A DNA stretch of 64,000 bases from Gallionella sp. (GCA_028699065.1 JAQVVH010000001.1:640326-704325), one strand, 5' to 3'; positions 46,541-57,785 are shown, counted from the first letter of the stretch. The notes: a model not told the origin generated them from the letters alone. Translations and numbers: made by a program.

Positions 46541-47472
46541 ACCCAGGCTTGCCGCAACAGGGCAATGCCGTGTGCGCCGTGGTGCCAAGCGGTTTCCATA
46601 TCCCCCACCCGCAATCCACCCAGCGCATAAACAGGCATTGAAATTCCGGCAACCATGGCATCAAAGCGCTTCCAACCCAGATGCGCCGCGCCCGGATGCG
46701 AGGCCGTCGGCAGCACGGGACTCAGCAGGGCAAAATCGCAACCCAGCGCCTCGGCCCGTTCCAATTCTTCACGACTGTGACAGGAAGCGCCACACCACGG
46801 CACATCGGGCCGTTTAGCAAGACTCGCCAGCTGTCCCGAATTGAGTTGAACGCCGTCCGCCTGCACTTCCTGCGCGAGCGCAATGTCTGCATTCAGCAAA
46901 AGCTTCGCTTCTGTCTCACGCACCTTGGGCAGGAGGCGCAGGGCAAGTGCGCGCATCTGTTCACGCGAGAGGTTTTTTTCGCGCAGCTGCAACAAGCGCA
47001 AGCCGGATTGAAGCTGCGCGTCCAATCTCACGACAAAGGCTGCTTCGCCCAGCTCGGCAATGTTGCTGATCGCATACAGCGACGGCAAGGAAAGTGCGCG
47101 CAACACCGGCGCATTGGCGGGCAACAAAGGCGCAACAGAAACTTGGGGAAATCGCTGCCAGGAAAATTGCTGGCCTTCACGGGGATGCAGTTCGCCCGTC
47201 CAGCCGGTCACCCGGAAAAAATTCAGCCGCACGGTAGCGTGCGGATAGGTAAAGATGCGGGTAATCCACGGGTAAGCGTGCTGAACGGTGATGCCCAGTT
47301 CTTCGTGCAGTTCGCGCCGCAAGGCCTGCGCCGCCGTTTCGCCGACTTCGACTTTCCCTCCCGGAAATTCCCAGTAGCCGGCCCAGATTTTATCGGCGGG
47401 ACGTTGCGCCAGCAGAAAACTGCCATCGGAATGCTGCAAAACGGCAGCGGCAACTTCCACAACCCGGCTCAC
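46537..47472 (-). CDS. Nudix hydrolase (MutT) fused to a ThiE-like domain
   Basis: A 311-residue two-domain protein. Residues 1-130 are a MutT-type Nudix domain with the box [20 protein letters not shown] followed by ELG, likely clearing 8-oxo-dGTP. Residues 145-311 are a thiamine-phosphate-synthase-like barrel ([52 protein letters not shown]), but the ND of the ThiE phosphate site reads NA, so it may not make thiamine phosphate. This fusion is known in proteobacteria. The GTG overlaps the ATPase stop (GTGA). Confidence 0.9.
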   Translation of the reverse strand: MSRVVEVAAAVLQHSDGSFLLAQRPADKIWAGYWEFPGGKVEVGETAAQALRRELHEELGITVQHAYPWITRIFTYPHATVRLNFFRVTGWTGELHPREGQQFSWQRFPQVSVAPLLPANAPVLRALSLPSLYAISNIAELGEAAFVVRLDAQLQSGLRLLQLREKNLSREQMRALALRLLPKVRETEAKLLLNADIALAQEVQADGVQLNSGQLASLAKRPDVPWCGASCHSREELERAEALGCDFALLSPVLPTASHPGAAHLGWKRFDAMVAGISMPVYALGGLRVGDMETAWHHGAHGIALLRQAWV

Positions 47473-48341
47473 GCGCGACTCGCCTGTTGGCCCACCCAGT
47501 CGCGGGCAAACTGCCAGGCCACGCGGCCGCTGCGTGAACCGCGCAACAACGCCCATTGCAGTGCCGAACGGCGCACGGCTTCGTCAAATTGTCCGCCGCC
47601 CAGCCGCTCGACCCAGTGGGCCGCAATCGTCAGATATTCATCCTGTGAAAACGGATAGAACGAAACCCAGAGACCAAAGCGCTCGGACAGGGAAATCTTT
47701 TCCTCCACACCCTCGCCCGGATGCACCTCTTCACCCTCGTGCCGGGTGGACAGATTTTCCCGCAGATATTCCGGCATCAGATGACGGCGATTTGAAGTGG
47801 CGTAAATCAGCATGTTGTCCGGCAATGCGACAACGGAACCATCCAGCGCGGCCTTGAGTGCCTGATAGCCCGGCTCTTCGTCGTTAAAAGAAAGGTCGTC
47901 GCAATACAGCAGGTAACGCTCTGAACGGGCGCCAACCAGCGCGATAATTTCCGGCAGATCGGCGAGCCCGGCTTTGCCGATTTCGATAAGCCGCAAGCCT
48001 TCGCCGGCATACTCGTTCAACAGGGCTTTGACGAGGGAGGATTTGCCGGTCCCGCGAGCGCCCGTTAATAGCACATTGTTAGCCGGCAGACCCCGCACGA
48101 ATTGCAGCGTGTTCTGCACCACACGCTGTTTTTGCAGGTCGATATCGCGGAGATCGTCCAGCCGGATGGAGTGCAAGGCATTGACCGGCTGCAAGGCGCT
48201 GCGCCCGTTTCGCGGCTGCCAGCGAAATGCGATGGCCGCTGAGAGATCAACACCGGATTGTTGCGCGGGCAGATATTGCTCCAGACGGTCCAGCAGACGC
48301 AGCGCCCGTTCGATCAGCGGCTCAACTTCTGTAGCTGGCAT
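47469..48341 (-). CDS. DUF815 AAA-type ATPase
   Basis: A 290-residue P-loop ATPase. [15 protein letters not shown] is the Walker A near residue 95, LLYCDDLSF the Walker B region, and [11 protein letters not shown] the sensor segment; DUF815 proteins share these. The function of the family is unknown. ATG 48341 lies 20 bp inside the end of argJ, and the stop overlaps the Nudix gene by GTGA; the gene order argJ-ATPase-Nudix is common in betaproteobacteria. Confidence 0.92.
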   Translation of the reverse strand: MPATEVEPLIERALRLLDRLEQYLPAQQSGVDLSAAIAFRWQPRNGRSALQPVNALHSIRLDDLRDIDLQKQRVVQNTLQFVRGLPANNVLLTGARGTGKSSLVKALLNEYAGEGLRLIEIGKAGLADLPEIIALVGARSERYLLYCDDLSFNDEEPGYQALKAALDGSVVALPDNMLIYATSNRRHLMPEYLRENLSTRHEGEEVHPGEGVEEKISLSERFGLWVSFYPFSQDEYLTIAAHWVERLGGGQFDEAVRRSALQWALLRGSRSGRVAWQFARDWVGQQASRA

Positions 48342-49539
48342 TAATCTTGACGTAGTCGTAGGAGAAGTCGCAGGTCCACAACGTGGCTGCGGCATCCCCA
48401 CGGTTCAGTACGACACGGATGCTGATATCGCTTTGCTGCATGACGCGCTGGCCATCTTCTTCGCGGTAGCTCGCGGCGCGCCCGCCATTTTCGGCAACCA
48501 GTACATCGTCGAGATAGAGCGCCAGCCGCGCCACATCCAGATCGGCCACGCCGGCATAGCCGATCGCGGCGAGAATCCGGCCCAGATTGGGATCGGACGC
48601 GAAGAAGGCTGTCTTGACCAGCGGTGAATGGGCGATGGCATAGCCAATTTTTCGGCATTCTTCCGCATCCCGACCGCCTTCGACACGAAGCGTCATGAAT
48701 TTGGTCGCGCCCTCGCCATCGCGCACAATCGCCTGGGCAAGTACAGTGGCCACTTCGGTGACAACGGCCTGCATTGCGACCAGATTGGAAGCATCGATGA
48801 CCACGCCGCTCCTGCCGCTCGCAATCAGCATCAGCGCATCATTAGTCGAAGTGTCGCCATCTACGGTGATACAGTTAAAGGAGCGGTTGGCCGCCTCGCT
48901 CACCATTTGCTGCAACAAGGGCTGCGGAATGGCCGCGTCGGTCGCGATATAACCCAGCATCGTGGCCATGTTTGGATGAATCATGCCCGATCCTTTGGAC
49001 ATGCCGGTGACCGTCACGACCTTGCCGCCAATCGTGATCCGGCGCGACACGGCCTTGGCCACGATATCGGTTGTCATAATGGCATGCGCCGCATCGAACC
49101 AGTTGTTTTCGATGGCCCCGGCCACCGCGCGCGGCATTCCCGCCACGACCTTTGCGACCGGCAGCGGCTCCATGATTACCCCGGTGGAAAAAGGCAGGAT
49201 CTGTTCCGGCTCGCAATTCAGCAAACCCGCCAGCGCAATGCACGTCATGCGCGCATCCTGCAATCCCTGCTCGCCCGTGCCGGCATTGGCATTGCCGGTA
49301 TTGATCACCAGCGCGCGGATTGGGTGACCCGAGGCCAGATGTTCGCGCGCAACGGTCACCGGTGCGGCGCAAAAACGGTTTTGCGTGAATACGCCCGCAA
49401 CCGTTGTTCCCTCTTCCAGACAAATGACCAGCAGATCCTTGCGATCCGAGCGCTTGATTCCCGCCTCGGCAGTACCCAATAAAACGCCGCTGACCGGCAA
49501 AAGTTCAGCGGCGACTGGGGGCGTCAAATTAACCGGCAT
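48322..49539 (-). CDS. argJ: Bifunctional ornithine acetyltransferase/N-acetylglutamate synthase
   Basis: ArgJ recycles the acetyl group from acetylornithine to glutamate in arginine synthesis. The 405-residue precursor is cut by itself before the Thr in [20 protein letters not shown], giving two chains; GSGMI precedes the cut and the nucleophile Thr is present. N-terminal [19 protein letters not shown] and C-terminal [14 protein letters not shown] are typical. It starts 8 bp after the cyclic-nucleotide-binding gene. Confidence 0.96.
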   Translation of the reverse strand: MPVNLTPPVAAELLPVSGVLLGTAEAGIKRSDRKDLLVICLEEGTTVAGVFTQNRFCAAPVTVAREHLASGHPIRALVINTGNANAGTGEQGLQDARMTCIALAGLLNCEPEQILPFSTGVIMEPLPVAKVVAGMPRAVAGAIENNWFDAAHAIMTTDIVAKAVSRRITIGGKVVTVTGMSKGSGMIHPNMATMLGYIATDAAIPQPLLQQMVSEAANRSFNCITVDGDTSTNDALMLIASGRSGVVIDASNLVAMQAVVTEVATVLAQAIVRDGEGATKFMTLRVEGGRDAEECRKIGYAIAHSPLVKTAFFASDPNLGRILAAIGYAGVADLDVARLALYLDDVLVAENGGRAASYREEDGQRVMQQSDISIRVVLNRGDAAATLWTCDFSYDYVKINASYRS

Positions 49540-49547
49540 ACCAACTC

Positions 49548-50045
49548 CTAGTAACGACCGCCCATTTTGTAGAAATAATTGCTGAATTCCTCAGTCTCTG
49601 CATTCTTGCGGCGCGCAACGCCATGCATGTAGCGCACGAGCCCGCGCATCACGTAGTACACCAGCGCCGGATTGGAATCGAGCAGGGTTTCAAATTTGGC
49701 GCGTTCCAGCAGCAGCACAGCCCCGTCTTTAAGCACCTCGACGCGCGCATTGACCACCACATCACGCCCGCCGACGAAGCCGATAATGCTCGCGACATCA
49801 CCCGGCTTGGACAGCTGCAGCTTCATGGGCTCACCGTCCACCGTTGCGCTGATTTCGGCCTCGCCTTCGGCCAGAATCATGAGCGATTCGCCCAAAGGGT
49901 TGCGACCCGGCTCAATGATCACTTCACCCGCCTTATAGCGCTTGAGCACAATCACCTTTGCCAGTGTTTCGATTTCTGCATCACGCAGCTCTTCCGTCAG
50001 CGGCGTGCAGTGCAGTGTTTTCAGAATAAGATCATCAGTCGTCAT
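49548..50045 (-). CDS. Cyclic nucleotide-binding domain protein without HTH
   Basis: A 165-residue protein with one cNMP-binding fold (about 25-135): [20 protein letters not shown], then [15 protein letters not shown] where Crp has its phosphate-binding GE loop, and [12 protein letters not shown]. There is no C-terminal winged helix, so it is not a Crp-type DNA-binding regulator; it may be a partner protein that senses a nucleotide. ATG 50045 follows GGAG. It sits between secA (17 bp) and argJ (8 bp). Its function is unknown. Confidence 0.85.
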   Translation of the reverse strand: MTTDDLILKTLHCTPLTEELRDAEIETLAKVIVLKRYKAGEVIIEPGRNPLGESLMILAEGEAEISATVDGEPMKLQLSKPGDVASIIGFVGGRDVVVNARVEVLKDGAVLLLERAKFETLLDSNPALVYYVMRGLVRYMHGVARRKNAETEEFSNYFYKMGGRY

Positions 50046-50062
50046 GCCAATCTCCACTTCAG

Positions 50063-52768
50063 TTAGTTCAGTTTGCCGTGACATTGCTTGTATTTTTTGC
50101 CGGACCCGCAAGGACAGGGATCATTGCGGCCGACCTTGATATTCTCGCGCACAAACGGCTTGTGCGCGTCATCGGTTGACTCCGCCAGCGCCTCGTCGTA
50201 GTCGGCGTGATGATACTGCACATTTTCCGGCGCGGGGGAGGCTTCTACCGACTCCACATCGGCCTGATCGCGCACCTGAACCGTCATCAAAACCTGCGTT
50301 ACCTCGCGCTTGATGGCCTCCAGCATGGTCGAGAAGAGCTCGAATGCCTCACGTTTGTATTCCTGCTTGGGATTTTTCTGGGCATAACCACGCAAATGAA
50401 TGCCCTGGCGCAAATGATCCAGCGAGGCCAGATGCTCGCGCCAGTGCTGGTCCAGGCTTTGCAGCATGATGACCCGCTCGTAATGATGCATCTCCGGGCC
50501 GACCAGATCCACCTTGGCCTGATACAACTCGCGGGCCTGACCGGCGATGCGCAGGCGCAGACCTTCCTCGTCCAGCGTCTTGTCTTCGTCCAGCCACTGC
50601 TGCAGCGGCAGTTCAAGCCGGAATTCCGCGGCCAGCGTTTTTTCCAAACCCGGCACATCCCACTGCTCTTCCATGCTGTGCGGCGTAATGTGCAGACTTG
50701 CCGTGTCATCCAGCACGCCCTCGCGCATCGCGGAAATGGTTTCAGAAATATCGCTGCTTTCCAACAACTCGTTACGCTGCTGGTAAATCACCTTGCGCTG
50801 GTCGTTGGCGACATCGTCATATTCCAGAATCTGTTTACGCATGTCGAAGTTGCGCGCTTCCACCTTGCGCTGCGCATTTTCGATCGCACGCGTCACCCAG
50901 CTGTGCTCGATGGCCTCGCCTTCCGGCAGCTTGAACTTGTTCATGATCGCCGCAACGCGGTCGGAGGCAAAAATGCGCAGCAGCGGATCTTCCAGCGAGA
51001 GATAGAAACGGCTGGAACCGGGGTCTCCCTGGCGGCCGGAGCGCCCGCGCAGCTGGTTGTCCACCCGGCGCGACTCGTGGCGCTCGGTGCCGATGATGTG
51101 CAAACCGCCGCTGTTCAGAACCTGCTCGTGCAGGACGACCCATTCGGATTTCAGCGCTTCGACGCGTTCACCCCGGACCGTTTCATCGAGACTTTCATCG
51201 GCGTGCAGCAAGTCGATTTGCTTCTCGACATTCCCGCCCAGCACGATATCGGTTCCACGCCCCGCCATGTTAGTCGCAATGGTAATCATGCCCGGGCGGC
51301 CCGCCTGCGCCACGATTTCCGCCTCACGCGCATGCTGCTTGGCATTCAATACCTGGTGCGGCAATTTTTGTTCGTCGAGCAGCCGCGACAGCAGCTCGGA
51401 ATTTTCGATTGAAGTCGTGCCCACCAGTACCGGCTGGCCACGTTTATAACAATCCTGGATGTCCGCAATCACTGCTTGGTGTTTTTCATTCGCCGTGAGA
51501 TAGACCTTGTCCATCATGTCATTGCGGATGGTAGGCCGGTGGGGCGGAATAATGACAGTTTCGAGGTTGTAGATGGACTGGAATTCAAAGGCTTCCGTGT
51601 CCGCCGTGCCGGTCATGCCGGCCAGTTTTCCGTACATGCGGAAATAATTCTGGAAGGTGATCGACGCGAGCGTCTGGTTTTCCTTCTGGATAGCCACGCC
51701 TTCCTTGGCTTCCACAGCCTGATGCAGTCCATCCGACCAGCGGCGTCCCGCCATCAAACGGCCGGTGAACTCATCAACAATAGTCACCTCACCGTTTTGA
51801 ACCACATAGTGCTGATCACGGAAATACAGGTTGTGCGCCCGCAGTGCGGCATACAAGTGATGAATCAAAGTAATGTTCGCGGGATCATACAAACTGCCAC
51901 CCGGCGGCAACAATCCCGCCTGTTCCAGCAGCGCCTCGGCATGCTCATGGCCTTTTTCGGAAAGCAGAATCTGGTGGCTTTTTTCATCCACACTGAAATC
52001 GCCCGGACTTTCCTCGTCTGCCTGGCGCTTGAGCATCGGCGAAAGTTTATCCATGCGCTGATAAATCTCGACGTTGTCTTCTGCCTGGCCGGAAATAATC
52101 AGCGGGGTACGCGCTTCATCGATCAGGATGGAATCCACCTCATCGACAATCGCGAAGTTGAGCGGCCGCTGATAGCGCTGGTCGGCATGGTTCGCCATAT
52201 TGTCGCGCAGATAATCGAAGCCGAATTCGTTGTTGGTACCGTAGGTGATGTCGGAAGCATAGGCCGCCTGCTTTTCCTCGTGCGGCATTTGCGAAAGGAT
52301 GACGCCGACGGACAGACCAAGAAAACGGTACAGCTTGCCCATCCAGGCTGCATCGCGGCTGGCCAGATAATCATTCACCGTCACCACGTGCACGCCCTTG
52401 CCGGCAATCGCATTCAGGTATACCGGCAGGGTTGCCATTAGCGTCTTGCCCTCGCCCGTACGCATCTCGGCGATCTTGCCGTAATGCAGCACCATGCCAC
52501 CGATCAGCTGCACGTCGTAATGACGCATCCCCAAGGCGCGCTTACCCGCCTCGCGCACTACCGCAAACGCTTCGGGCAACAGACCATCCAGTGTTTCACC
52601 GTCCGTGTGGCGACGGCGAAATTCTTCCGTTTTGGCGCGCAAGGCTTCATCGCTCAAGACTGCCATCCCGGCTTCGAGCGCGTTTACGGCTTTCACTGTC
52701 GCCCCGTATTGCTTAAGCAGGCGATCATTGCGGCTACCGAAAATATTTTTGAGTACTTTGGAAATCAT
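50063..52768 (-). CDS. secA: Protein translocase ATPase subunit SecA
   Basis: SecA drives preproteins through SecYEG. The 901-residue product starts [20 protein letters not shown], has Walker [10 protein letters not shown], Walker B VDEVDS, the helicase motif [13 protein letters not shown], and ends in the zinc-binding [17 protein letters not shown] that binds SecB. Start 52768 is the conserved one; the open frame to 52897 was not used. It heads a five-gene minus-strand series and is divergent from dciA. No secM-like gene is found upstream. Confidence 0.98.
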   Translation of the reverse strand: MISKVLKNIFGSRNDRLLKQYGATVKAVNALEAGMAVLSDEALRAKTEEFRRRHTDGETLDGLLPEAFAVVREAGKRALGMRHYDVQLIGGMVLHYGKIAEMRTGEGKTLMATLPVYLNAIAGKGVHVVTVNDYLASRDAAWMGKLYRFLGLSVGVILSQMPHEEKQAAYASDITYGTNNEFGFDYLRDNMANHADQRYQRPLNFAIVDEVDSILIDEARTPLIISGQAEDNVEIYQRMDKLSPMLKRQADEESPGDFSVDEKSHQILLSEKGHEHAEALLEQAGLLPPGGSLYDPANITLIHHLYAALRAHNLYFRDQHYVVQNGEVTIVDEFTGRLMAGRRWSDGLHQAVEAKEGVAIQKENQTLASITFQNYFRMYGKLAGMTGTADTEAFEFQSIYNLETVIIPPHRPTIRNDMMDKVYLTANEKHQAVIADIQDCYKRGQPVLVGTTSIENSELLSRLLDEQKLPHQVLNAKQHAREAEIVAQAGRPGMITIATNMAGRGTDIVLGGNVEKQIDLLHADESLDETVRGERVEALKSEWVVLHEQVLNSGGLHIIGTERHESRRVDNQLRGRSGRQGDPGSSRFYLSLEDPLLRIFASDRVAAIMNKFKLPEGEAIEHSWVTRAIENAQRKVEARNFDMRKQILEYDDVANDQRKVIYQQRNELLESSDISETISAMREGVLDDTASLHITPHSMEEQWDVPGLEKTLAAEFRLELPLQQWLDEDKTLDEEGLRLRIAGQARELYQAKVDLVGPEMHHYERVIMLQSLDQHWREHLASLDHLRQGIHLRGYAQKNPKQEYKREAFELFSTMLEAIKREVTQVLMTVQVRDQADVESVEASPAPENVQYHHADYDEALAESTDDAHKPFVRENIKVGRNDPCPCGSGKKYKQCHGKLN

Positions 52769-52938
52769 GATTTTGTCTCGACTGCCCATAACAAAAGGGC
52801 GAGCACTGTTCGTCTCACCCCGGATTATTGCGGTTTTATCGCCCGAAAGCGCTCGCCTGTCATCCCGAAAATTGGCCGCCATCTTACCACAGGGCAAGCG
52901 CTATTCCGAACTGCGGCCGCCACGTCGTACTGCCCGCT

Positions 52939-52967
52939 TTGCCCGAACACGAAAACTGGCATACCAT
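52939..52967 (+). promoter_or_regulatory. Candidate promoter of dciA
   Basis: TTGCCC (52939-52944) and TACCAT (52962-52967) with 17 bp between them, about 33 bp before the ATG. The rest of the 231-bp secA-dciA gap shows nothing else I recognise. Confidence 0.4.
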
Positions 52968-52999
52968 GCCGACCCCGCCTCCGATTATCCGGCCTGCCC

Positions 53000-53416
53000 A
53001 TGTCCAGAACATTTGCATCGCTGCTCAACGCCAATCCGGAATTGCGACCGCTACTCTCAAAGGCGAGAACGCTGTCCACACTGGAACAGCATTTCTCAGC
53101 CATCGTCCCGGCATTTTTGGCTGCGGCAACGCGTGTCTCCGACCTCGGCGACGGGCGCCTGACGCTGATTGCGCAAAGCCCGACTGTCGCCGCAAAACTG
53201 CGGCAGATGGCGCCGGATCTGGTTCAATCCCTGCGGCACCGCGGCTGCGCCGTCGAAGAATTGAAAATTCGGGTGGAAATCAGTCCGCGCATGCCCGCAC
53301 CACAACCGCGTGAGCTGGGGCCGCACGCCTTGGACGCACTGCAAACCCTCGAACATGATCTGGAAGAATCACCGCTCAAACAGGCGGTCTCGCGCCTGAC
53401 TGAACGCCGATCCTAG
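53000..53416 (+). CDS. dciA: DUF721 protein, DciA-like helicase-loading factor
   Basis: A 138-residue DUF721 protein. The N-terminal half holds the family core (LEQHFSAIVPAFLAAATRVSDL, GRLTLIAQSPTVAAKLRQMAPDL), a KH-like fold; the C-terminal part is likely flexible. DciA is the ancestral helicase operator for DnaB in bacteria that lack DnaC. Position beside secA is typical. The true start is ATG 53000; longer frames run into the secA promoter region. It overlaps the small convergent membrane gene by 4 bp. Confidence 0.88.
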   Translation: MSRTFASLLNANPELRPLLSKARTLSTLEQHFSAIVPAFLAAATRVSDLGDGRLTLIAQSPTVAAKLRQMAPDLVQSLRHRGCAVEELKIRVEISPRMPAPQPRELGPHALDALQTLEHDLEESPLKQAVSRLTERRS

Positions 53417-53613
53417 AGAAACACCCGCCAGCCGACCAGCACATAACGCTCGAGCAGGAACAACAACCCGAACACCAACAGCGCCAAACCCACCAAGCGG
53501 ATCAGCTGCCAGGAAAAGCGCAAATATTTAGGGTCGCGGGCAAGGAAGTACAAACCAACGCTGAACACCAGCACCAGCGCGGCCAGAATGAGCAAAAATC
53601 TCAACAGCAGCAC
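53413..53613 (-). CDS. Small membrane protein following lpxC
   Basis: A 66-residue hydrophobic protein. From GTG 53613 it reads MLLLRFLLILAALVLVFSVG..., with two membrane segments joined by a short charged loop (LARDPKYLRFSWQ). GAGG inside the end of lpxC, 8 bp from the lpxC stop, would serve as ribosome binding site, so it is probably co-translated with lpxC. I do not recognise a family; a link to lipid A or the septum is guesswork. Confidence 0.7.
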   Translation of the reverse strand: MLLLRFLLILAALVLVFSVGLYFLARDPKYLRFSWQLIRLVGLALLVFGLLFLLERYVLVGWRVFL

Positions 53614-53620
53614 AACAACC

Positions 53621-54532
53621 TCAGACGGCTTGCAGCTGAAGACGCAGGAAGGCCGGTGCGGCCTCGACGCTGTCAAACGTCACATATTCCCAAGCCTCTT
53701 CATCGGCCAGCAGCGCACGTACCAGCGCATTATTGAGCGCATGCCCGGATTTGAAACCCGAGAAGGCACCGATCAGCGGATAACCCAGGAGATAGAGGTC
53801 ACCGATGGCATCCAGCACCTTGTGTTTGACGAACTCGTCCTCGAACCGCAACCCGTCGGCATTCAGCACCCGGTAATCATCCATCACGATGGCGTTATCC
53901 AGACTACCGCCAAGCGCCAAACCCTGCGCGCGCATATTTTCCACATCCTGCATAAAACCAAACGTACGGGCCCGACTGATGTCGCGAATGTAGGATTCTT
54001 CGCCCAGATCTACCGTCACGTGCTGTTTGGTGTTGGCAAACACGGGATGCGCAAAATTGATCGTAAAAGTCAGCTTGTAGCCATTGAACGGATCAAAGCG
54101 CACCCATTTGTCGCCCTGCTTCACTTCGACGGTTTTTTTAACGCGAACAAACTTCTTCGGCGCAGATTGCTCGACAACCCCGGTTGATTGCAGCAAAAAA
54201 ATGAAGGTGCCCGCGCTGCCATCCATGATGGGCACTTCGGCGCTGTCCATGTCCACATAAACGTTGTCCACCCCTAGTCCAGCGAAGGCGGACATGAGAT
54301 GTTCAATCGTGGCGACACGGACACCGTTCTGCTCCATACAGGTGGACAGCCGGGTATCGTGGACCAAATCCGCCCGCGCGCGAATTTCCTCGACGGGTTT
54401 GACGTCCACACGGCGGAACACGATCCCCGTATTCACCGGGGCCGGACGCAGCCCGAGCGTCACCTTCTCGCCGCTGTGCAAGCCGACCCCGGTAACACTC
54501 ACCGAGCTTTTCAATGTTCGCTGTTTGACCAT
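53621..54532 (-). CDS. lpxC: UDP-3-O-acyl-N-acetylglucosamine deacetylase
   Basis: LpxC is the committed step of lipid A synthesis. The 303-residue zinc enzyme starts [21 protein letters not shown]; His78 in [13 protein letters not shown] corresponds to E. coli His79, and [15 protein letters not shown] supplies the other His and Asp ligands, with [10 protein letters not shown] near the end. It follows ftsZ by 66 bp, the usual end of the dcw cluster. Confidence 0.98.
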   Translation of the reverse strand: MVKQRTLKSSVSVTGVGLHSGEKVTLGLRPAPVNTGIVFRRVDVKPVEEIRARADLVHDTRLSTCMEQNGVRVATIEHLMSAFAGLGVDNVYVDMDSAEVPIMDGSAGTFIFLLQSTGVVEQSAPKKFVRVKKTVEVKQGDKWVRFDPFNGYKLTFTINFAHPVFANTKQHVTVDLGEESYIRDISRARTFGFMQDVENMRAQGLALGGSLDNAIVMDDYRVLNADGLRFEDEFVKHKVLDAIGDLYLLGYPLIGAFSGFKSGHALNNALVRALLADEEAWEYVTFDSVEAAPAFLRLQLQAV

Positions 54533-54581
54533 CGCACCCCCGCCTTATCCTGCATTGCGGCGAATTTTACCACGCCCTTCC

Positions 54582-54599
54582 AGCCCGCCGCAGCGGGCT
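54582..54599 (-). terminator. Hairpin at the ftsZ stop
   Basis: Seven-bp GC stem AGCCCGC / GCGGGCT with a 4-nt loop; one arm overlaps the first base of the ftsZ stop. No T-run follows, so it may slow or attenuate rather than end transcription between ftsZ and lpxC. Confidence 0.35.
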
Positions 54600-55768
54600 T
54601 AGTCAGCCTGACGGCGCAGGAATGACGGAATATCGAGCATTTCCATGCCGGATTTTTCCATTGCATCGATCGTCTCGCGACGACCGCGGCGCATCACTGC
54701 AGGCGTATCCAGTTCGGTGTAATTCACACCGCTGCCCATTACCGGCTCGTTGTCGGTGCCGGTGCGCAACTCTTCGCCGCGATAAACCACTTCCGGCTTC
54801 GGTTGCCGACGTGCCAGTGGCGCACCCAAACCTGTCGCGACCACGGTGACGCGCAGCTCATCGCCCATGGCTTCGTCGAACACCGAACCCACAATCACGG
54901 TTGCCTCTTCCGCCGCAAACTGCACGCACTCCATAACGTCGTCAATTTCCTTGAGCTTGAGGCTGCTGGACGAAGTGATGTTCACCAGCACACCGCGCGC
55001 GCCGGACATATCCACATCTTCCAGCAGTGGGCTGGCAATCGCACGCTCGGCCGCAGTGCGGGCACGATCCGCGCCGTTGGCAATCGCGGAACCCATCATC
55101 GCCATCCCGTTTTCCGACATCACAGTGCGCACGTCGGCAAAGTCGACGTTGATCAATCCCGGAACATTGATGACTTCCGCAATCCCCGCAACCGCGCCCT
55201 GCAACACGCCATTGGCGGCCTTGAAGGCTTCCGGCACGGTAATGTCGGCACCCAGCACCTCCATCAGCTTCGAATTCGGCACGATGATCAGCGAATCGAC
55301 ATGCTCGTGCAGTGCCTCGATACCCGCTTTTGCAAAACGCATGCGGTTACCTTCGTAAGTAAACGGCTTGGTGACCACAGCCACGGTCAGAATGCCGAGC
55401 TCGCGCGCAATCTGAGCCACGATCGGTGCCGCACCGGTGCCGGTACCACCACCCATCCCGGCAGTAATAAAAACCATGTTGGCACCCTCTACCATTTCGC
55501 GGATGCGCTCGCGATCTTCCTCAGCGGCGGCCTGTCCAACCGAAGGCTTGGCACCGGCGCCCAGCCCTTGGGTGATACTGGCACCGATTTGCAGCTGCGT
55601 ACGCGCACGGCTCCGTTTCAGCGCCTGGGCATCGGTGTTGATGGCGATAAACTCCACCCCCTGCACCCCCTGTTCGATCATGTGATCAACCGCATTGCCG
55701 CCACAACCGCCGACACCAATGACCTTGATCACCGCATCCTGGGATTGCGCTTCCATAATTTCAAACAT
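54599..55768 (-). CDS. ftsZ: Cell division GTPase FtsZ
   Basis: The tubulin homologue that forms the Z-ring. The 389-residue product has KVIGVGGCGGNAV, the GTP loop GGGTGTGA (106-113), NVDFADVRTVM with the catalytic region, and a conserved C-terminal peptide LDIPSFLRRQAD that binds FtsA and ZipA. ATG 55768 follows AAAGGAGAG. It lies 54 bp after ftsA; zapA and zapD elsewhere in the window act on it. Confidence 0.99.
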   Translation of the reverse strand: MFEIMEAQSQDAVIKVIGVGGCGGNAVDHMIEQGVQGVEFIAINTDAQALKRSRARTQLQIGASITQGLGAGAKPSVGQAAAEEDRERIREMVEGANMVFITAGMGGGTGTGAAPIVAQIARELGILTVAVVTKPFTYEGNRMRFAKAGIEALHEHVDSLIIVPNSKLMEVLGADITVPEAFKAANGVLQGAVAGIAEVINVPGLINVDFADVRTVMSENGMAMMGSAIANGADRARTAAERAIASPLLEDVDMSGARGVLVNITSSSSLKLKEIDDVMECVQFAAEEATVIVGSVFDEAMGDELRVTVVATGLGAPLARRQPKPEVVYRGEELRTGTDNEPVMGSGVNYTELDTPAVMRRGRRETIDAMEKSGMEMLDIPSFLRRQAD

Positions 55769-55822
55769 CGTTCTCTCCTTTACTTGAATGACAAAACCAA
55801 CCCTGATCCTGCTGCCCGCTTG

Positions 55823-57061
55823 CTAAAAATTGCCCTGAAACCACGCTTTCATCCGTCCGACCACATCGCTGATTGATCCGGACGTTGCACGCACCTCCTG
55901 ATGACGCTGAAAGTGTTCCAGCCCGTACAACAGCAAACCCACCCCCGTCGCCATGCGCGGCGTTTTCACAACATCCGATAGGCCGCCGATGTACTTCGGA
56001 ATTCCCATACGCACCGGCATGTGGAATATTTCCTCGCCCAGCTCGACCATGCCCTGCATCGCGCCGCTCCCCCCGGTAATCACAATTCCGGAAGAGAGCA
56101 AATCCTCGAAGCCGCTGCGGCGCAGCTCCTGCTGCACCAGCGAATACAACTCCTCCACGCGGGGCTCGATCACCTCCGCCAGTGTCTGGCGCGACAGCAT
56201 GCGCGGCCCGCGCTCGCCCACGCCCGGCACTTCGATCGAACCCTGATCAGCCAGCTGGCGCAAGGCGCAGCCATGTTTGATCTTGATGTCTTCGGCATCC
56301 TGGGTTGGCGTGCGCAATGCCATCGCGATGTCGTTGGTAATCTGGTCCCCCGCAATCGGGATCACCGCGGTATGGCGAATCGCGCCACCGGTGAAGACGG
56401 CGATGTCGGTCGTGCCGCCACCGATATCCACCAGACAAACGCCCAACTCTTTTTCATCCTCCTCGAGCACGGCCTTGCTGGAGGCCAACGGCTGCAGAAT
56501 CAACTCATTCACTTCCAGCCCGCAGCGGTGTATGCACTTCATGATGTTTTGTACGGCAGCCACCGCGCCGCTGACGATATGCACCTCGACATCCAGCCGC
56601 ATCCCGCTCATCCCCAACGGCTTCTTGATGCCTTCCTGCCCGTCGATGCAAAATTCCTGTTCCAGAATGTGCAGAATCTGCTGGTCGCCCGGCAGACTGA
56701 TCGAGCTGGCCGTTTCCACCACCCGGTCGATATCGGCCTGCGCCACCTCTTTTTCCTTGATCTTCACCATGCCGCGCGAATTGATCCCGCGAATATGGCT
56801 CCCGGCAATTCCGGTGAAGACCTCATGGATCTTGCAGTCCGCCATCAGCTCGGCTTCTTCCAGCGCGCGCTGGATGGAGCCGACCGTCGCTTCGATGTTC
56901 ACCACCATGCCTTTTTTCATGCCGGCCGATTCATGCATCCCCATCCCGATCACCTCGAGCGCACCGTCCGGCTTGATCTCGCCGACAATCGCCACAATTT
57001 TTGAGGTGCCAATATCCAGTCCGACCACCAGATTTTTGGTTTCTCTGCTATTTCTGCTCAT
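55823..57061 (-). CDS. ftsA: Cell division protein FtsA
   Basis: An actin-like ATPase that ties FtsZ to the membrane. The 412-residue product has LDIGTSKIVAIVGEI, CLVDIGGGTTDIAVFTGG and GIVITGGSGAMQG as actin-fold phosphate loops, and a C-terminal amphipathic end (VVGRMKAWFQGNF) for membrane binding. ATG 57061 follows GGAGGT; the longer frame to 57109 runs into ftsQ. It is 19 bp after the ftsQ stop. Confidence 0.98.
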   Translation of the reverse strand: MSRNSRETKNLVVGLDIGTSKIVAIVGEIKPDGALEVIGMGMHESAGMKKGMVVNIEATVGSIQRALEEAELMADCKIHEVFTGIAGSHIRGINSRGMVKIKEKEVAQADIDRVVETASSISLPGDQQILHILEQEFCIDGQEGIKKPLGMSGMRLDVEVHIVSGAVAAVQNIMKCIHRCGLEVNELILQPLASSKAVLEEDEKELGVCLVDIGGGTTDIAVFTGGAIRHTAVIPIAGDQITNDIAMALRTPTQDAEDIKIKHGCALRQLADQGSIEVPGVGERGPRMLSRQTLAEVIEPRVEELYSLVQQELRRSGFEDLLSSGIVITGGSGAMQGMVELGEEIFHMPVRMGIPKYIGGLSDVVKTPRMATGVGLLLYGLEHFQRHQEVRATSGSISDVVGRMKAWFQGNF

Positions 57062-57080
57062 CCCTGACCTCCACTGCCCG

Positions 57081-57785
57081 CTAACCATTGAATGTCCCAT
57101 CCACTGCAAATCCGTTCCGATAACGCAAATCCACCACCCTGATTGAGGTCACCTGGGGCGCCAGCGTGTACGGATACACCGTCACAAAACGTGCTAGCCG
57201 CCTGCCGACCTCCTCTTGCCCCAAGGCTAAAATCAGACCGTTGTTCAATCTCACCTGCCAGGCATGCCGCGGACTCAGGCTGATTTGCTCAATCCGCAAA
57301 TTCACCTGCGCCAGTGACTGATTGAATTCCTGATACTGGCGCGCCATCTCGGCGGAGCGCCCATCCTGCCCCGAAAACGCCGGCAGAGATTCCTCGCTGT
57401 AGGCATGAAAAATCTCGCCATAGGTATTCACCAGCGCCTCGCGATTCCAGCGTGCCAGCGGCTCGTGTTCCTCGATGGCGAGGCTCAGCTGATTCGGAAA
57501 TTCCCGCCGCACACTCACCTTGCGCACCCAGGGCAGTTGCTCCAGCGCCAGACGCACCCGCTCAATATCCACGGTAAAGAGATTGCCGTTTACCTCGCGC
57601 CGCAACACCTGTAATACCTCCTGTGGCACGACATGCCCGGTTGCCGTTTCGATCCTGGCCGTCTGCAACGGAAACAACCCCGGCTGGTGCACGGCAAAAT
57701 GCAGCGCGCCATACAGCATGGCCAACAGGCTCAGCCCGAACAGTGCGTTGGCGGCCAACCGCAACAGGGGCGCGTTATCCCACAT
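57081..57785 (-). CDS. ftsQ: Cell division protein FtsQ
   Basis: A bitopic divisome protein that recruits FtsB/FtsL. The 234-residue product has one N-terminal membrane segment (about 13-32), a POTRA domain ([18 protein letters not shown]) and a beta domain with [31 protein letters not shown] 57785 follows GGAG and overlaps the ddl stop by 11 bp. Confidence 0.95.
   Translation of the reverse strand: MWDNAPLLRLAANALFGLSLLAMLYGALHFAVHQPGLFPLQTARIETATGHVVPQEVLQVLRREVNGNLFTVDIERVRLALEQLPWVRKVSVRREFPNQLSLAIEEHEPLARWNREALVNTYGEIFHAYSEESLPAFSGQDGRSAEMARQYQEFNQSLAQVNLRIEQISLSPRHAWQVRLNNGLILALGQEEVGRRLARFVTVYPYTLAPQVTSIRVVDLRYRNGFAVDGTFNG

Noticed and set aside
50207..51412. Plus-strand frame of 401 codons antisense to secA
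   Set aside because: SecA is certain; a shadow frame.
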